Positions 38,470 to 47,561 of a DNA stretch of 64,000 bases are shown one piece after another. The position numbers were made by a program, and so were the translations under genes. The stretch comes from JAIBCC01 sp963763855 (GTDB lineage Bacteria > Acidobacteriota > Blastocatellia > Pyrinomonadales > Pyrinomonadaceae), in contig CAVXPU010000005.1 in the NCBI GenBank assembly GCA_963763855.1, positions 2,790,001 to 2,854,000 on the forward strand, in the 5' to 3' direction. Each line of letters begins with the position of its first letter. Positions within the stretch are counted from its first letter, which is position 1. A model generated the notes under the pieces. That model had not been told where the DNA came from. It made no database searches and worked only from the letters and a program-made list of their open reading frames with translations.

Positions 38470-38490
38470 AAAGTAAAGCCAAATTAAACG

Positions 38491-38522
38491 AAAAGAGTGT
38501 TGAGAAATCGCACTCTTTTTTT
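38491..38522 (+). terminator. Rho-independent terminator of the RNase gene
   Basis: Stem AAGAGTG (38493-38499) and CACTCTT (38511-38517) with an 11-nt loop and a run of seven or eight T. Confidence 0.85.
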
Positions 38523-38609
38523 GTTGGTTGGAGCTGATAAATAGCGAAACAAATGCGGATTTCCGTCGATAACTTAAAATGCATAAAGGTTTGTGTCAGG
38601 TATTTTTTT

Positions 38610-41277
38610 ATGAGCATTAAACTTGCCAATCCCTCAAAATTACGGTCAAACGACGTCATTGTCGATGTTCCTGCGGATTCCCTACCGAAAATTCCGGTTA
38701 AAAGTGACGTATCAATTGATGAAAAGGTCGATTCTACAAAGCCGCTATCTCAAAAAGAATCAAAGCTAAACGACCTAAAACTCTATGAACGCTACCAAAA
38801 AGTAAAGGTAAATTCCCAAGCCGAGACAATAGATCTGAAGACGCGAGCGGAAGATTTAAGCAAGATCCTTGTAGGTGCAGAACGTGTTGGGTACGATAAA
38901 GTAAAGCCTTATATTAATGGTCTCAATGCCTCAGATGCTAAAGCTCTCCGAGGAGTTTATCAGCAAAACACGGGTCGGGATCTCTTAATTGATCTAAACA
39001 AACTCACAATGGAAGATAAGTTTGCCGCTTTCAAAATACTTGCTCCCGAAAGAATCAAGATTCAATCTGAGCCACAGGAAAAGGGAATTGGGATAAATAT
39101 GAATCCGCCCGCCAAAGAAGTTCCATTTGGCTCAACGATTCAATATTCGCTCAATTTAAGCAATGAAATAGGTGCTAAGAAAATTTCCCATCTTGTGCGA
39201 GGCGAACACGCCAATATTAAGGAATCGGGTCAAAGTTTTGAAGCTTTTTTCCCTGAAACCCAAGATGGAAAGCCGGAAAATCGGCTAATTCTTTTTGAGG
39301 TTGAATATGCCGGGAAGCCTTCGGAGTTCTACAAATATACTCAAACTGCGGTTAGTGCCAACTCTAAGGCTGAAAATGAATTGAGCAAAATGCCTGGGGT
39401 TGCACCGGAAAGCGATCTGTATCAGCAATTTATTGACCTTCGGATCGATGAAGCGAAACAATTGTTGACGGAATTGAAAGAACGAAAGGCGAGCGTAGAG
39501 AACGAAATTCAAAATGGTCCAACGCGAACTACTGATGGAAGCCGAAACAGTTCCGACGTTTATAGTGATCTGCGAAAGGTTAATCAACAGATAGAACAAC
39601 TTACCGCTGAAATCACAAATTTGGAAACCTCGAAAACAGAAATGGCAAAGGCTTTCGGTGATTCAGTTGGCAAACCGATTCCTTTGAAAGCAGTTTTGCT
39701 TGCGAAGGAAAATGGTCAAACAATTCCGTTGCAACTGTATGCAAAATATATGGGCGGCGGGAAATGGGCGATCATTGACGCAACAAATGCTGCCAAACCA
39801 AGAAGTTATATTGGCGAAGGAATGCTTCCAACTGATGCCCTAAATCAAGCGTGGGGTAAATTTGTTAACGGAACAAATGATTTGCCTGCGGGACAAATTG
39901 CGGTTTCGAAGCCGAAAGGGCTGGGAATTACTAACGAAAATACGGCTTGGAATGCCCAAAGTGCCGGCAAAAGCACGCTCAAACAATTTGCCGACGGACT
40001 CGGTAAAGGTTCGCTTGCTTTGGCAGGTTTAGGGATCGGGGCACTGTTAATTCCGGGCGGACAAGGAATCGGAGTAGCTTTGCTATTTGGATCAGGCGTA
40101 ACTGGCGGAGTTTCGGCTGCTGCAAATATGGCAGACCGAAATAATAGCGGAACATTAAAAGCAGACGCGGAAACAGCATTTGATATGCTCGGAATCGTTG
40201 GCGGATTGGCTTCGGTTGGTGGAATTTCTGCATTCGCAGGTGCGGGTTCGAAAGGACTTTCTATTCTGGCAAACGGAGCAAAATTTCACATTTCGAAGAC
40301 AAGGTGCTTTCACGCGAATTGCCCAAGTTACCGAGCAAGGGACAAATATCGCAGGCGGAATTTTGATTTCAAACTCAACTCTTTCTGCAATGGAAAAGGT
40401 AAACAAAAGCGGCATGAGCCAGGACCAAAAATCATCTGCAATTCGTGAGCTACTAACTCAAGCCGCGATGTCAGGCGGTTTAATTGTTCTAGGCATTGGA
40501 GTTTCAAGCAAACTTGCCAAAGCCGGACAATCAAAAAATTGGAAAGATGTTGAAAACTTGATCGGCAAAGAAATAAAAGTTGGCGAAAAATTGCCAGAAG
40601 GTTATCATTGGCATAATGGTCAAATTTTCAGAAACAAAGGAAATGTTGACGCTAATTACACAGCGTTGACTCTAAAAGATGGCAAGATCGCTTTACGGGA
40701 ATCTGACCGTTTGAGTAATCCTGCAATTATGAACAAAAACTTTGAAGCTTCTATCCGTGCAGACATCAAAGCAAAAAGCCCCAATCTCAATATTTCTCAA
40801 ATTGAAAGATTGGTTAGATCTGAAAGGGGTCGAGTGCAAATCCATCATTTAATACCAGATGAAGTTGTGCAAACAACGGAACTTGGACGTGCTGCTCAAA
40901 AAGCGGGTTATAATTTGGATCAAGCAAGCAATTTACGAGGGATGCCTCGGAAGCAATCAGATAGATTAGATGATTTGGATATAGAACATCGAGGCAGTCA
41001 TCCTAAATATTCCGAATTGGTTACAAAAGAAATGAATGATGCCGCTAAAAATATTAGAAGAAAATACAAACTTGATTCATTAGATCATATGGATAAATTG
41101 CCAACAGAAAAGGTTCAAAAGATACAAAGGGAAATTAGACTGGAGATGAAGCGAATTGAAAAACACTTTCGTCTAAAAATTGAGAATAATGACCCAAGGA
41201 TCCCAATAAAAGATGGCAAGTTAGCGATGATACCTTCACAAATGCGAGACAATGGAAACTATGAAATTCGAGCTTAA
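38610..41277 (+). CDS. Polymorphic-toxin-like protein with C-terminal AHH/HNH nuclease, one frameshift
   Basis: About 888 residues when joined. Start at 38610 (MSIKLANPSKLRSNDVIVD) is preferred over an upstream in-frame ATG. The first 450 residues are hydrophilic with a coiled-coil stretch (YQQFIDLRIDEAKQLLTELKERKASVENE). Next comes a Gly/Ala-rich hydrophobic block (LALAGLGIGALLIPGGQGIGV and GLASVGGISAFAGAGSKG) like pretoxin transmembrane regions. A frame change near 40285-40310 leads to the C-terminus, whose nuclease motif is VQIHHLIPDEVV (His codons at 40843 and 40846) with QASNLRGMP and EHRGSHPKYSEL, as in AHH-type ENDO VII nucleases. No signal peptide or RHS repeats are seen, so delivery by a secretion or contractile injection system is a guess. 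The overlapping downstream gene looks like the immunity protein. Confidence 0.75.
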
Positions 41278-42115
41278 TGAACCTGCTTATAATCTAGACG
41301 CTGATATAGACCATTTTGAAGAATATAAATTGGACTGGAAAAGTGACCTAATTTTTGAAAAATGGGAAGGTTTCTTTGATTATGAGTATGACGACGGGGA
41401 ACTATTTCCTCATCCGAATACTGTAATATTTCAAGGCGATTTAAATATTATCAAGCATATTGATTATCCTAAGACTGATAACTACTGGCAGGTAATGAGT
41501 AAAAGAATGTATGAGACTCTACTGTCGGTAGGAAATTTTCCCCATCGAACAATTCCGGTAGCCATAGTTGATTGGACTGTTCAGCCTTGGGATTGGTTTG
41601 AAGAAACAACTATTACCAGAGACAATGCTTTTGCAGAAGGAAGACCATCGAGATATAAAACAGGAAAAAATCTTAAAAAAGAAATCTGTTTATGGAATTA
41701 CTTGGCGATCCAGATAACGGAACGTCTTGATATTTTGGATCGTGAAAATTGTGTTTTTAATAAATATATAACTAAAGAGGAATTGCGGAGTGATAATACA
41801 GAATTAGAGAAGGAATACCAACTTTCTGAACTTGAGATGGAAAATCGTCATATTGATGAATACGCTTTTAAGATACCTGAAAATGGACTGCCGCCAATCT
41901 TTAAGGTTCAAGAATCCCCAACTCGAACCTTTGTCTCCGCCGAGGCACGAGAAGCAATGAAAAAAGCAAAGATAACTGGTGTTCAATACACTTCACTAAA
42001 AGGACATTCAGGTGGCGAACTTCGAGCTTGGTTTGCCGGTGATGAATATGAAGGTGGAGAGATACGAACTTGGATAGATACAAAAATAGTATTACCTGAC
42101 GAAGAAACCCAATAA
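41252..42115 (+). CDS. Probable immunity protein for the AHH toxin (Imm11/DUF1629-like)
   Basis: 287 aa, acidic. Start at 41252 overlaps the toxin's last codons by 26 bp; a second ATG at 41261 is equally good. Blocks NYWQVMSKRMYETLL, CLWNYLAIQITERLDILDRENCVF, IDEYAFKIPENGLPPIFKVQESPTRTFVSAEAREAMKKAKITGVQYTSL resemble the Imm11/DUF1629 immunity family, where a conserved 'serf' block, a 'D-R-F' block and 'V-S---A----GV-F' occur in this order. It would bind and neutralise the nuclease in the producing cell. The family call is from memory of its pattern, so moderate confidence. The gene order and overlap strongly support the immunity role. Confidence 0.65.
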   Translation: METMKFELNEPAYNLDADIDHFEEYKLDWKSDLIFEKWEGFFDYEYDDGELFPHPNTVIFQGDLNIIKHIDYPKTDNYWQVMSKRMYETLLSVGNFPHRTIPVAIVDWTVQPWDWFEETTITRDNAFAEGRPSRYKTGKNLKKEICLWNYLAIQITERLDILDRENCVFNKYITKEELRSDNTELEKEYQLSELEMENRHIDEYAFKIPENGLPPIFKVQESPTRTFVSAEAREAMKKAKITGVQYTSLKGHSGGELRAWFAGDEYEGGEIRTWIDTKIVLPDEETQ

Positions 42116-42204
42116 GATCCTAGAGAATCTATCGGAACAAAAATCAGAGGAAAAAATCCTTAGTTGTAGTAATCAAGACCATATCTGGCAGGATAAAGTC
42201 TATT

Positions 42205-42996
42205 TTACAATTTCAAATCTTTCTTTAGATCCTTCGCGTCATTTGGCTTAATAAAAATCGCATCTGAAACATTTTTATTGAATTCAACCGTCAGATAATT
42301 TATCCGGCTAATCTGAATGCCGTTGCGAAATTTATCGATAATAAATGGCGTAAAAACTCCGTTTACTTCTACAAATTGTGCGTATCTATCTTCTTCTTTG
42401 ATTTCTTCGCCTTCAGTTTTTTTTCGTATATACATTGACTTCATCGGCAAACCGTCTGTTGCGGAAAATTCAAATTCAACCGTTAAACCATCTGAATATA
42501 ATAATTTAACAACCTCATTACGTTTACCCAAGCCGGCTTCACGCTTGCCGCCGTGGGTTAATTTTGCTCCCTCGCCTCGCCAGTTTCCACGCAGTAAATA
42601 ATCAAGACTTGTTCGCAAACTCCGCTTAAAATCATCGACCTCTTCTTTGCCCTGAATTTTAATAATTTTTGAATCCGTATCAAAAAGCCAACCCGTTTCG
42701 CCTGAATTTGTTTGAACTGTTCGAGTTCCATTAGCCTTAAATTCAGTCCGCTCTTTATTTGGCAGCGAAATTACGTCAAGAAAAGTATTTGGCATATCTG
42801 CAACTCCCTCTCGGTACATCGTAAAATAACCCGTGCCAACAATCGTTTTTACTTGCAAATACCGCTCACCGCCAAGTTTTTCAACCGCACGTTTGAGCAA
42901 GGCTTCAGCTTTTTCATCTTGGGCAACTTGGGCGTGGAGATTCGCAGAGAAAGCAAACGCCAACATTAGCAAAGCGATTTTTAATGAATTCTTCAT
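42205..42996 (-). CDS. Exported LolA-like / outer-membrane lipoprotein-sorting-like protein
   Basis: 263 aa with signal peptide MKNSLKIALLMLAFAFSANLHAQ. The mature part begins AEALLKRAVEKLGGERYLQVKTIVGTG, a pattern common in acidobacterial secreted proteins of the LolA/LolB-like beta fold. It has many beta-type segments (TGWLFDTDSKIIKIQ, KLLYSDGLTVEFEFSATDGLPMKSMYI, YAQFVEVNGVFTPFIIDKFRNG). The exact function is unknown. The IS4 element is inserted 12 bp upstream of its start codon, so its native promoter has been displaced and expression may have changed. Confidence 0.6.
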   Translation of the reverse strand: MKNSLKIALLMLAFAFSANLHAQVAQDEKAEALLKRAVEKLGGERYLQVKTIVGTGYFTMYREGVADMPNTFLDVISLPNKERTEFKANGTRTVQTNSGETGWLFDTDSKIIKIQGKEEVDDFKRSLRTSLDYLLRGNWRGEGAKLTHGGKREAGLGKRNEVVKLLYSDGLTVEFEFSATDGLPMKSMYIRKKTEGEEIKEEDRYAQFVEVNGVFTPFIIDKFRNGIQISRINYLTVEFNKNVSDAIFIKPNDAKDLKKDLKL

Positions 42997-43008
42997 ATAT
43001 ATAATTTC

Positions 43009-44308
43009 ACTAGTGTCCGGTTATAAGTCGAATAGATTCAACTGTTTAGAATCAGGCTCACTTGAATTATTTGAGTCGCTTTCGCTAAGTAGTTGATTTA
43101 ATTGACTTTTATCGATTATCGAAACTGAAATTATTTGCAGAATTTCATACAAACTTTTTTCGATTTTCAGTTCTTTTTTAATGATTGCCACCAACAAATA
43201 ATTGCAAATGGCAATCCAAATTTGGGTTTTGACAGCGTTTTCGCTCTCGCCCCAAAATCTTTTTATCTTCAAATGTTGTTTTATCCATTTGAAAAAGAGT
43301 TCAATCTGCCAACGATATTTGTAAAGTAAGGCTATTTCTATCGCTGATAATTCACAATTGTTGGTCAGAAAAACATACGTTTTTCCCTGTTCTTTGTCAT
43401 AATATTTTACCCGTCGTAAGCGTTCAGGATAACTTTTCTTTGATTTATAAGTTGTCAACTTGATGGTTTGGTCACATCTCAAACCACTTTCTTTGTTCAC
43501 TTTTCTGGCATTTAGCCGGGCAAAAGCTAAATTAGTTTTTGCTCTGGTGACAAAGAAAGCTGAGGCTTGATGAAGCCGATAAAGTCTCTCGAAGTCAAGA
43601 TAACCTTTGTCCATCAAATAGATTGCCAGCGGTTCAAAAACGAGTTCGTCCAAGATGTTGACATCGTGCATTTTGCCGTCGGAAATATGAATAAAGATTG
43701 GCAAATTACCGCGTAAATCAAGTAATGTGTGTAGTTTAACAGCAGCTTTAGCACGTCTGAAATGAGCCCACCAAAAGACGTTCAAACATAAGTCAATGGT
43801 GGTCGCGTCCAACGCATAAACCGGATTTGGAATGTCCAAACCAAAGCCGTCATCCAGATAAAGTTGTCGGGCTTGAGCAAGTAAGACTTGAGCAAAATCG
43901 GCATAAATTCGCCAACTTCTGGTTTCATTGGCTTCGGAAAGAGTTGACCTTTTGACAGCAAACTTGATGCCTAGATGATACAGTTTCGATTGATGAGCCG
44001 CGAGACAGTTGACAATATCACGCAGAGATTCCCGATTGGTCAGTTGTCCAAAACTCAGCGTCAGAAACTGATTGCGACAAGTAAAGCCTTTGTTTTTGAA
44101 ATTACCCTTGTAACGGGCAACACATTTATCAAATTCATATTTGGGTAAAAATTCAAAGATCTGAGAAAAAATATACTTTCCGTTATTCATCTCAAGAGTT
44201 TAGAACTTGAATGAACACGATTTGAAATCGAAAAATCGAAATATGGCTGTAAATAATCAAATATCAATAGTTTACAGCTGTAAAAACTTTTTTAACCGGA
44301 CACTGGTG
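43009..44308 (-). mobile_element. Intact IS4-family insertion sequence with target-site duplication
   Basis: Terminal inverted repeats: CACTAGTGTCCGGTTA at 43008-43023, and TAACCGGACACTGGTG at 44293-44308 (one mismatch when reverse-complemented). The 10 bp ATATAATTTC occur directly outside both ends (42999-43008 and 44309-44318), a direct target duplication of the size seen for IS4-family elements. One C may belong to either the repeat or the duplication. The element is about 1.3 kb with a single transposase gene. The perfect duplication indicates recent insertion. Confidence 0.9.
43021..44190 (-). CDS. IS4-family transposase
   Basis: 389 aa, complete. N-terminal helical domain (FSQIFEFLPKYEFDKCVARYKGNFKNKGFTCRNQF, DUF4372-like), then the DDE catalytic core: first Asp in ALDATTIDLCL, second in YLMDKGYLDFERLY, and Glu in YRWQIELFFKWIKQHLKIKRFWG with the Y-(2)-R-(3)-E-(6)-K signature. 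It catalyses cut-and-paste movement of the element. Frame and both ends are intact, so it may still be active. The stop codon lies only 12 bp from the inverted repeat. Confidence 0.95.
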   Translation of the reverse strand: MNNGKYIFSQIFEFLPKYEFDKCVARYKGNFKNKGFTCRNQFLTLSFGQLTNRESLRDIVNCLAAHQSKLYHLGIKFAVKRSTLSEANETRSWRIYADFAQVLLAQARQLYLDDGFGLDIPNPVYALDATTIDLCLNVFWWAHFRRAKAAVKLHTLLDLRGNLPIFIHISDGKMHDVNILDELVFEPLAIYLMDKGYLDFERLYRLHQASAFFVTRAKTNLAFARLNARKVNKESGLRCDQTIKLTTYKSKKSYPERLRRVKYYDKEQGKTYVFLTNNCELSAIEIALLYKYRWQIELFFKWIKQHLKIKRFWGESENAVKTQIWIAICNYLLVAIIKKELKIEKSLYEILQIISVSIIDKSQLNQLLSESDSNNSSEPDSKQLNLFDL

Positions 44309-44360
44309 ATATAATTTCAGACATTTGACGCAAATTTATTTCAGAAAGTTGTTTCCGCCA

Positions 44361-44402
44361 AAAATAAAAAACTTCAGCGAAATATTATCACTGAAGTCCT
44401 TT
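44361..44402 (-). terminator. Terminator hairpin between the IS and the secreted-protein genes
   Basis: ACTTCAG (44371-44377) pairs with CTGAAGT (44391-44397). T-rich tails lie on both strands (CCTTTTT on plus, TTTTTATTTTT on minus), so it can terminate in both directions. The gene at 44426-44938 ends 24 bp upstream of it. Confidence 0.7.
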
Positions 44403-44425
44403 TTGCAAAAGAAATTATTTCGGAA

Positions 44426-44938
44426 TTATTCAAATGTTTTGCACGCTTTCCCGCTCGCAGAATCTGCAAGTTTTTGTGCCTCAGCATTTTGAGCTTTCGA
44501 AGGTTTAACGACATCCGTGATACAAGTCGCATTTTTCGTTAGTTTTACGACAACCAAATATGAAGTGATCTTTGTAGAATCATCCGGATTCTCGCTGGCG
44601 TTAAAACGAACGATAAAAGCTTTTGGAACTTTTCCCTTCATTCGCCATTCAACCTTTTCGCCAACGCTCGAAAATCCGCTCGAAACAGTTGACCATAAAT
44701 TTAGTTCCGTTTCTTTGTTGTTCGGTGCGATTACATTTAACGTTTGACGCAAGTCGCCTTCCATTAACTTCAACTTGTAGCCGCCAATCCCTTTGCAAAG
44801 CCCGACATAGCCGCCGTCTGTCGATTCTTTGGTCGGTTTGCAATTATTCACTTTTGTGCTTGTGTAAACTGATTTTGTTTGAGCGAATAAAACTGCCGAA
44901 CAAGAAATTGTTATTAATAAAATTAAAAGTATTCTCAT
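44426..44938 (-). CDS. Secreted protein of unknown function (paralogue of 51163-51696)
   Basis: 170 aa with signal peptide MRILLILLITISCSAVLFAQ. The mature part has SVYTSTKVNNCKPTKES, GYVGLCKGIGGYKLKLMEGD, LNVIAPNNKETEL and VEWRMKGKVPKAFIVRFNA, then PSKAQNAEAQKLADSASGKAC. The same order of motifs (SVYT...C...CKG-GGYK...EWR...AQK-AD) is found in the protein at 51163-51696. Four Cys may form disulfides. Family not recognised. It is the second gene of a pair with the small protein at 44945-45211 (6 bp gap). Confidence 0.7.
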   Translation of the reverse strand: MRILLILLITISCSAVLFAQTKSVYTSTKVNNCKPTKESTDGGYVGLCKGIGGYKLKLMEGDLRQTLNVIAPNNKETELNLWSTVSSGFSSVGEKVEWRMKGKVPKAFIVRFNASENPDDSTKITSYLVVVKLTKNATCITDVVKPSKAQNAEAQKLADSASGKACKTFE

Positions 44939-44944
44939 ATTTGA

Positions 44945-45211
44945 TTATTTTTGCACGAATTTTTTTTCATTCAAAATCAACTCCGCATAATCCCGAAAAA
45001 GCGGAGCAGCTTCGCGGAAAACATCTTTGATGTTGATTTTGTTGTTTGAAACAACGCTTTCATCGGTTTTTTGTGTCGGCTCAGTTGCCGTTGTCGGTTT
45101 AACTTCTTCAACCTTTTTCTTAATTTTGCCAATTATTCCTTGAGCGTTCACGGATTGTAAACCACGCAAAAATAAGGTTGTTATCGCTAGAAAAAATATA
45201 TTGTTTTTCAT
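44945..45211 (-). CDS. Small secreted protein, unknown
   Basis: 88 aa. Signal peptide MKNNIFFLAITTLFLRGLQSVNAQ, then a Lys/Thr-rich linker (GKIKKKVEEVKPTTATEPTQKTDE) and a short acidic helical tail (FREAAPLFRDYAELILNEKKFVQ). Six bp before the next gene, so a two-gene operon. No homology recognised. Confidence 0.55.
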   Translation of the reverse strand: MKNNIFFLAITTLFLRGLQSVNAQGIIGKIKKKVEEVKPTTATEPTQKTDESVVSNNKINIKDVFREAAPLFRDYAELILNEKKFVQK

Positions 45212-45264
45212 AATTTCTCCATTAAAATTGAAAAATTATTGCTTTCACTTGATGCAGCGAGAAA

Positions 45265-45283
45265 ACGACTTTTGAAAAGTCGT
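45265..45283. promoter_or_regulatory. Perfect 19-bp palindrome upstream of the small secreted operon
   Basis: ACGACTTTT-G-AAAAGTCGT: a perfect 9-bp inverted repeat around one base, 54 bp upstream of the start at 45211. It could be an operator for a dimeric regulator, or a chance or repeat-derived hairpin next to the IS1182 remnant. Confidence 0.35.
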
Positions 45284-45294
45284 ATCATCAAAAG

Positions 45295-46680
45295 AAAAAA
45301 GAGGCTGTCTGAAAAGGCGGCTTCTTTTTCATTTTAAAAGAACTTAGTTTAAAATATTGATATGAGCAAAAAAGCAGTATTCAAACGATATGTGCAGAAT
45401 CAGCCGATGTTGTTGCCGCCGAGTTTGGATGAATTGATACCTGAGAAGCATCCGGTGCGGGTGGTCGATGAGGTTATCGAACGCATCAATATCGGTGAAT
45501 TGGAACAGAGTTATAAAGGCGGCGGGACGTCGAGTTAACATCCGCGGATGTTGTTGAAAGTGTTGGTTTACGGGTATTTACGCAACATTTACTCATCGCG
45601 GAAGATTGAGCAATCTTTAACTGAAAACGTGCATTTCATGTGGCTTACGGGCGGAGCGAAGCCTGACCAAGCACGATCAAAGATTTTCGGGGAAAGCGTT
45701 TGAAGGAGCATTTGCAGAAGATATTCAGTCAAGTGGTCGTTTTATTGGCAGAGGAAGGAGTCTTGTCATTGAAGGAAATAACGTTGGACGGGACGAAGCT
45801 GGAAGCGAATGCGAATCGTTACACTTTTGTGTGGGGAAAAGCGATAAAGACGAGTCGCGAACGAATCGAAAAGCAGCTCAATGAGCTTTGGAAATATGTC
45901 GAGGAAGTCTATCGGGAAGAAGAAAACACGCCGACCAAACCCGAATTCAAAGAGATCAATCCGGAATCGGTGAGTCGGGCGATAGAAGAAATAAATGAAG
46001 CGTTGAAAGTTAAATCAATCGACAAAAAGGTCAAACAAAAGTTGAATTATGCGAGGAAGAATTGGACAAAAAAGTTGAGTGAATATGATGAGAAAGAGCA
46101 GATTCTAAAGGGTCGCGGAAGTTATTCAAAAACGGATAAAGAGGCAACGTTTATGCGGATGAAAGACGATCATATGATGAACGGACAGCTCAAACCCGGC
46201 TACAATCCGCAAGCCTCAACGAGCGGTCATTATCTGGTCAATTACACGCTCGGACAAAGCCCGACGGACACAAATCTACTCAAAGATTACTTCGAAAAAC
46301 ACGTTAAAAGTTAAGGAAATAATCCGGAAAATATCACTGCAGACGCAGGTTGCGGAAGCGAAGAAAATTATGATTATTTAGCTGAAAAAGAGATTGAAGC
46401 CTTCGTTAAATACAATTATTTCGAGAAAGAACAGACCGGTAAAAAGCACCAACAGAATCCATTTTTAGCGGATAATCTGTATTACAATCAGGAAACTGAC
46501 ACTTATTATTGCCCGATCGGACAACCGATGAAGCGAATCGGGACGAAAAAACAAAAGACCAAAACAGGCTACATTCAGCAGATAAATCAATACCAAGCTC
46601 AAAATTGCACAAGTTGTCCGATGCGTTCAGGATGCCTTAAATCAACAGGAAATCGTAAATCTTCACGGAATTCGGAATGA
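45295..46680 (+). mobile_element. Degenerate IS1182-family element (transposase pseudogene)
   Basis: The left end reads AAAAAAGAGGCTGTCTGAAAAGG, typical of IS1182. A transposase starts at ATG 45362 (MSKKAVFKRYVQNQPMLLPP, SLDELIPEKHPVRVVDEV) but meets TAA at 45536, where homologues have Tyr (GGGTSSYHPRMLL). The same frame continues HPRMLLKVLVYGYLRNIYSSRKIEQSLTENVHFMWLTG. About 30-40 codons are missing near 45665-45695. An open piece 45700-46314 follows (LSLKEITLDGTKLEANANRYTFVWGK, first catalytic Asp). After another stop come NITADAGCGSEENY and the Cys-rich QNCTSCPMRSGCL. The C-terminal catalytic part and right end are absent. Confidence 0.85.
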
Positions 46681-46753
46681 AAAATAGATTCTCTACTTTT
46701 TTTCAATGCCAAACTCCTTTCTCAAACCTTCTAAAGTTTCGGGCTTTTCGCTG

Positions 46754-47164
46754 TTAATTCAATTCATAAGCTCTTTTCAAAGCTAAGATAAACAGAGTTT
46801 CCATCAAGGGGAGTTCGATCGTGTAATGACCAGTTTTTTTTGAAAGACGCTCAACGAAAAATGAGTTTACTTCATCGAAATCTAAGTCAGACGAAACACC
46901 ACTACCAATAGTCGCTCTATCATTATATGTGTAAGCTACTTCATCTCTTATTTTCTTGAAATCATCAGGTAAAACAAGTTCTTCGCAAATTTTCTTAATT
47001 TCTACCTCGGCAACCTCCGATGTTTTAGGGTACTTAGCCTTTCGAGAATCGTCATAAAAATAACAAGAACTTCCGCAGATAATAAAGAATAATAAAGTTA
47101 CAAAGAGTAGGCATCGAAGTATTTTATTCGAGATGATGGATTTGAATTCATTAGTCATAATCAT
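46754..47164 (-). CDS. Putative small lipoprotein, unknown function
   Basis: 136 aa. A hydrophobic N-terminal segment (ILRCLLFVTLLFFIICGSSC) ends in a plausible but non-ideal lipobox (ICGSSC). The mature part is acidic and mixed (VAEVEIKKICEELVLPDDFKKIRDE, LDFDEVNSFFVERLSKKTGHYTIELPLMETLFI). No family recognised. It stands between the IS1182 remnant and an empty stretch. Confidence 0.5.
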   Translation of the reverse strand: MIMTNEFKSIISNKILRCLLFVTLLFFIICGSSCYFYDDSRKAKYPKTSEVAEVEIKKICEELVLPDDFKKIRDEVAYTYNDRATIGSGVSSDLDFDEVNSFFVERLSKKTGHYTIELPLMETLFILALKRAYELN

Positions 47165-47561
47165 TGTAACTTCAACTTATTGTAAGTCGAACAAAAATAA
47201 AATTGGAACGAAAAACTCTGATTGCTCGACGTTTCAATTCTTTCACAAATTTTCAGAATATTTCAATTGACAGTTTGCGAACGAACATAAGTCGGCGTAT
47301 CGCTCAAAAGTCTTTCGACCTTTCCACGCATCGTCCTCGACATTCCGCCGTGTTCGCTCAACACGAAAAGTATAGCGATATTTAATAACCTTAAGTCTTT
47401 CATATTTTTTTCTTAGAATGCTGCCGAACATTAAAACTCTCTATAACAAATCGCAAAGATTGTATGAAAATCGGGTCAAAAATTTGCAAAGCGATTTTAA
47501 TCTAACCTTTATTGATTCAATTTCAATCCGATTTAATCAGCGGTTAAATTTTTTCTTAAAA
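47165..47561. other. Region without a convincing gene
   Basis: About 400 bp. Short open frames exist on both strands, but none has a ribosome binding site, recognisable motif or compositional support. It may be the remains of sequence downstream of the decayed TPR gene. Confidence 0.4.

Noticed and set aside
2562..41277. Programmed ribosomal frameshifting as the cause of the split genes
   Set aside because: The junctions show no common slippery heptamer or downstream hairpin, they affect unrelated genes, and the shifts go in both directions. Indel errors or mutation are simpler.
38610..41277. RHS/YD-repeat or filamentous-haemagglutinin toxin
   Set aside because: No YD repeats, no DPxGxx-type junction, no two-partner secretion signal.
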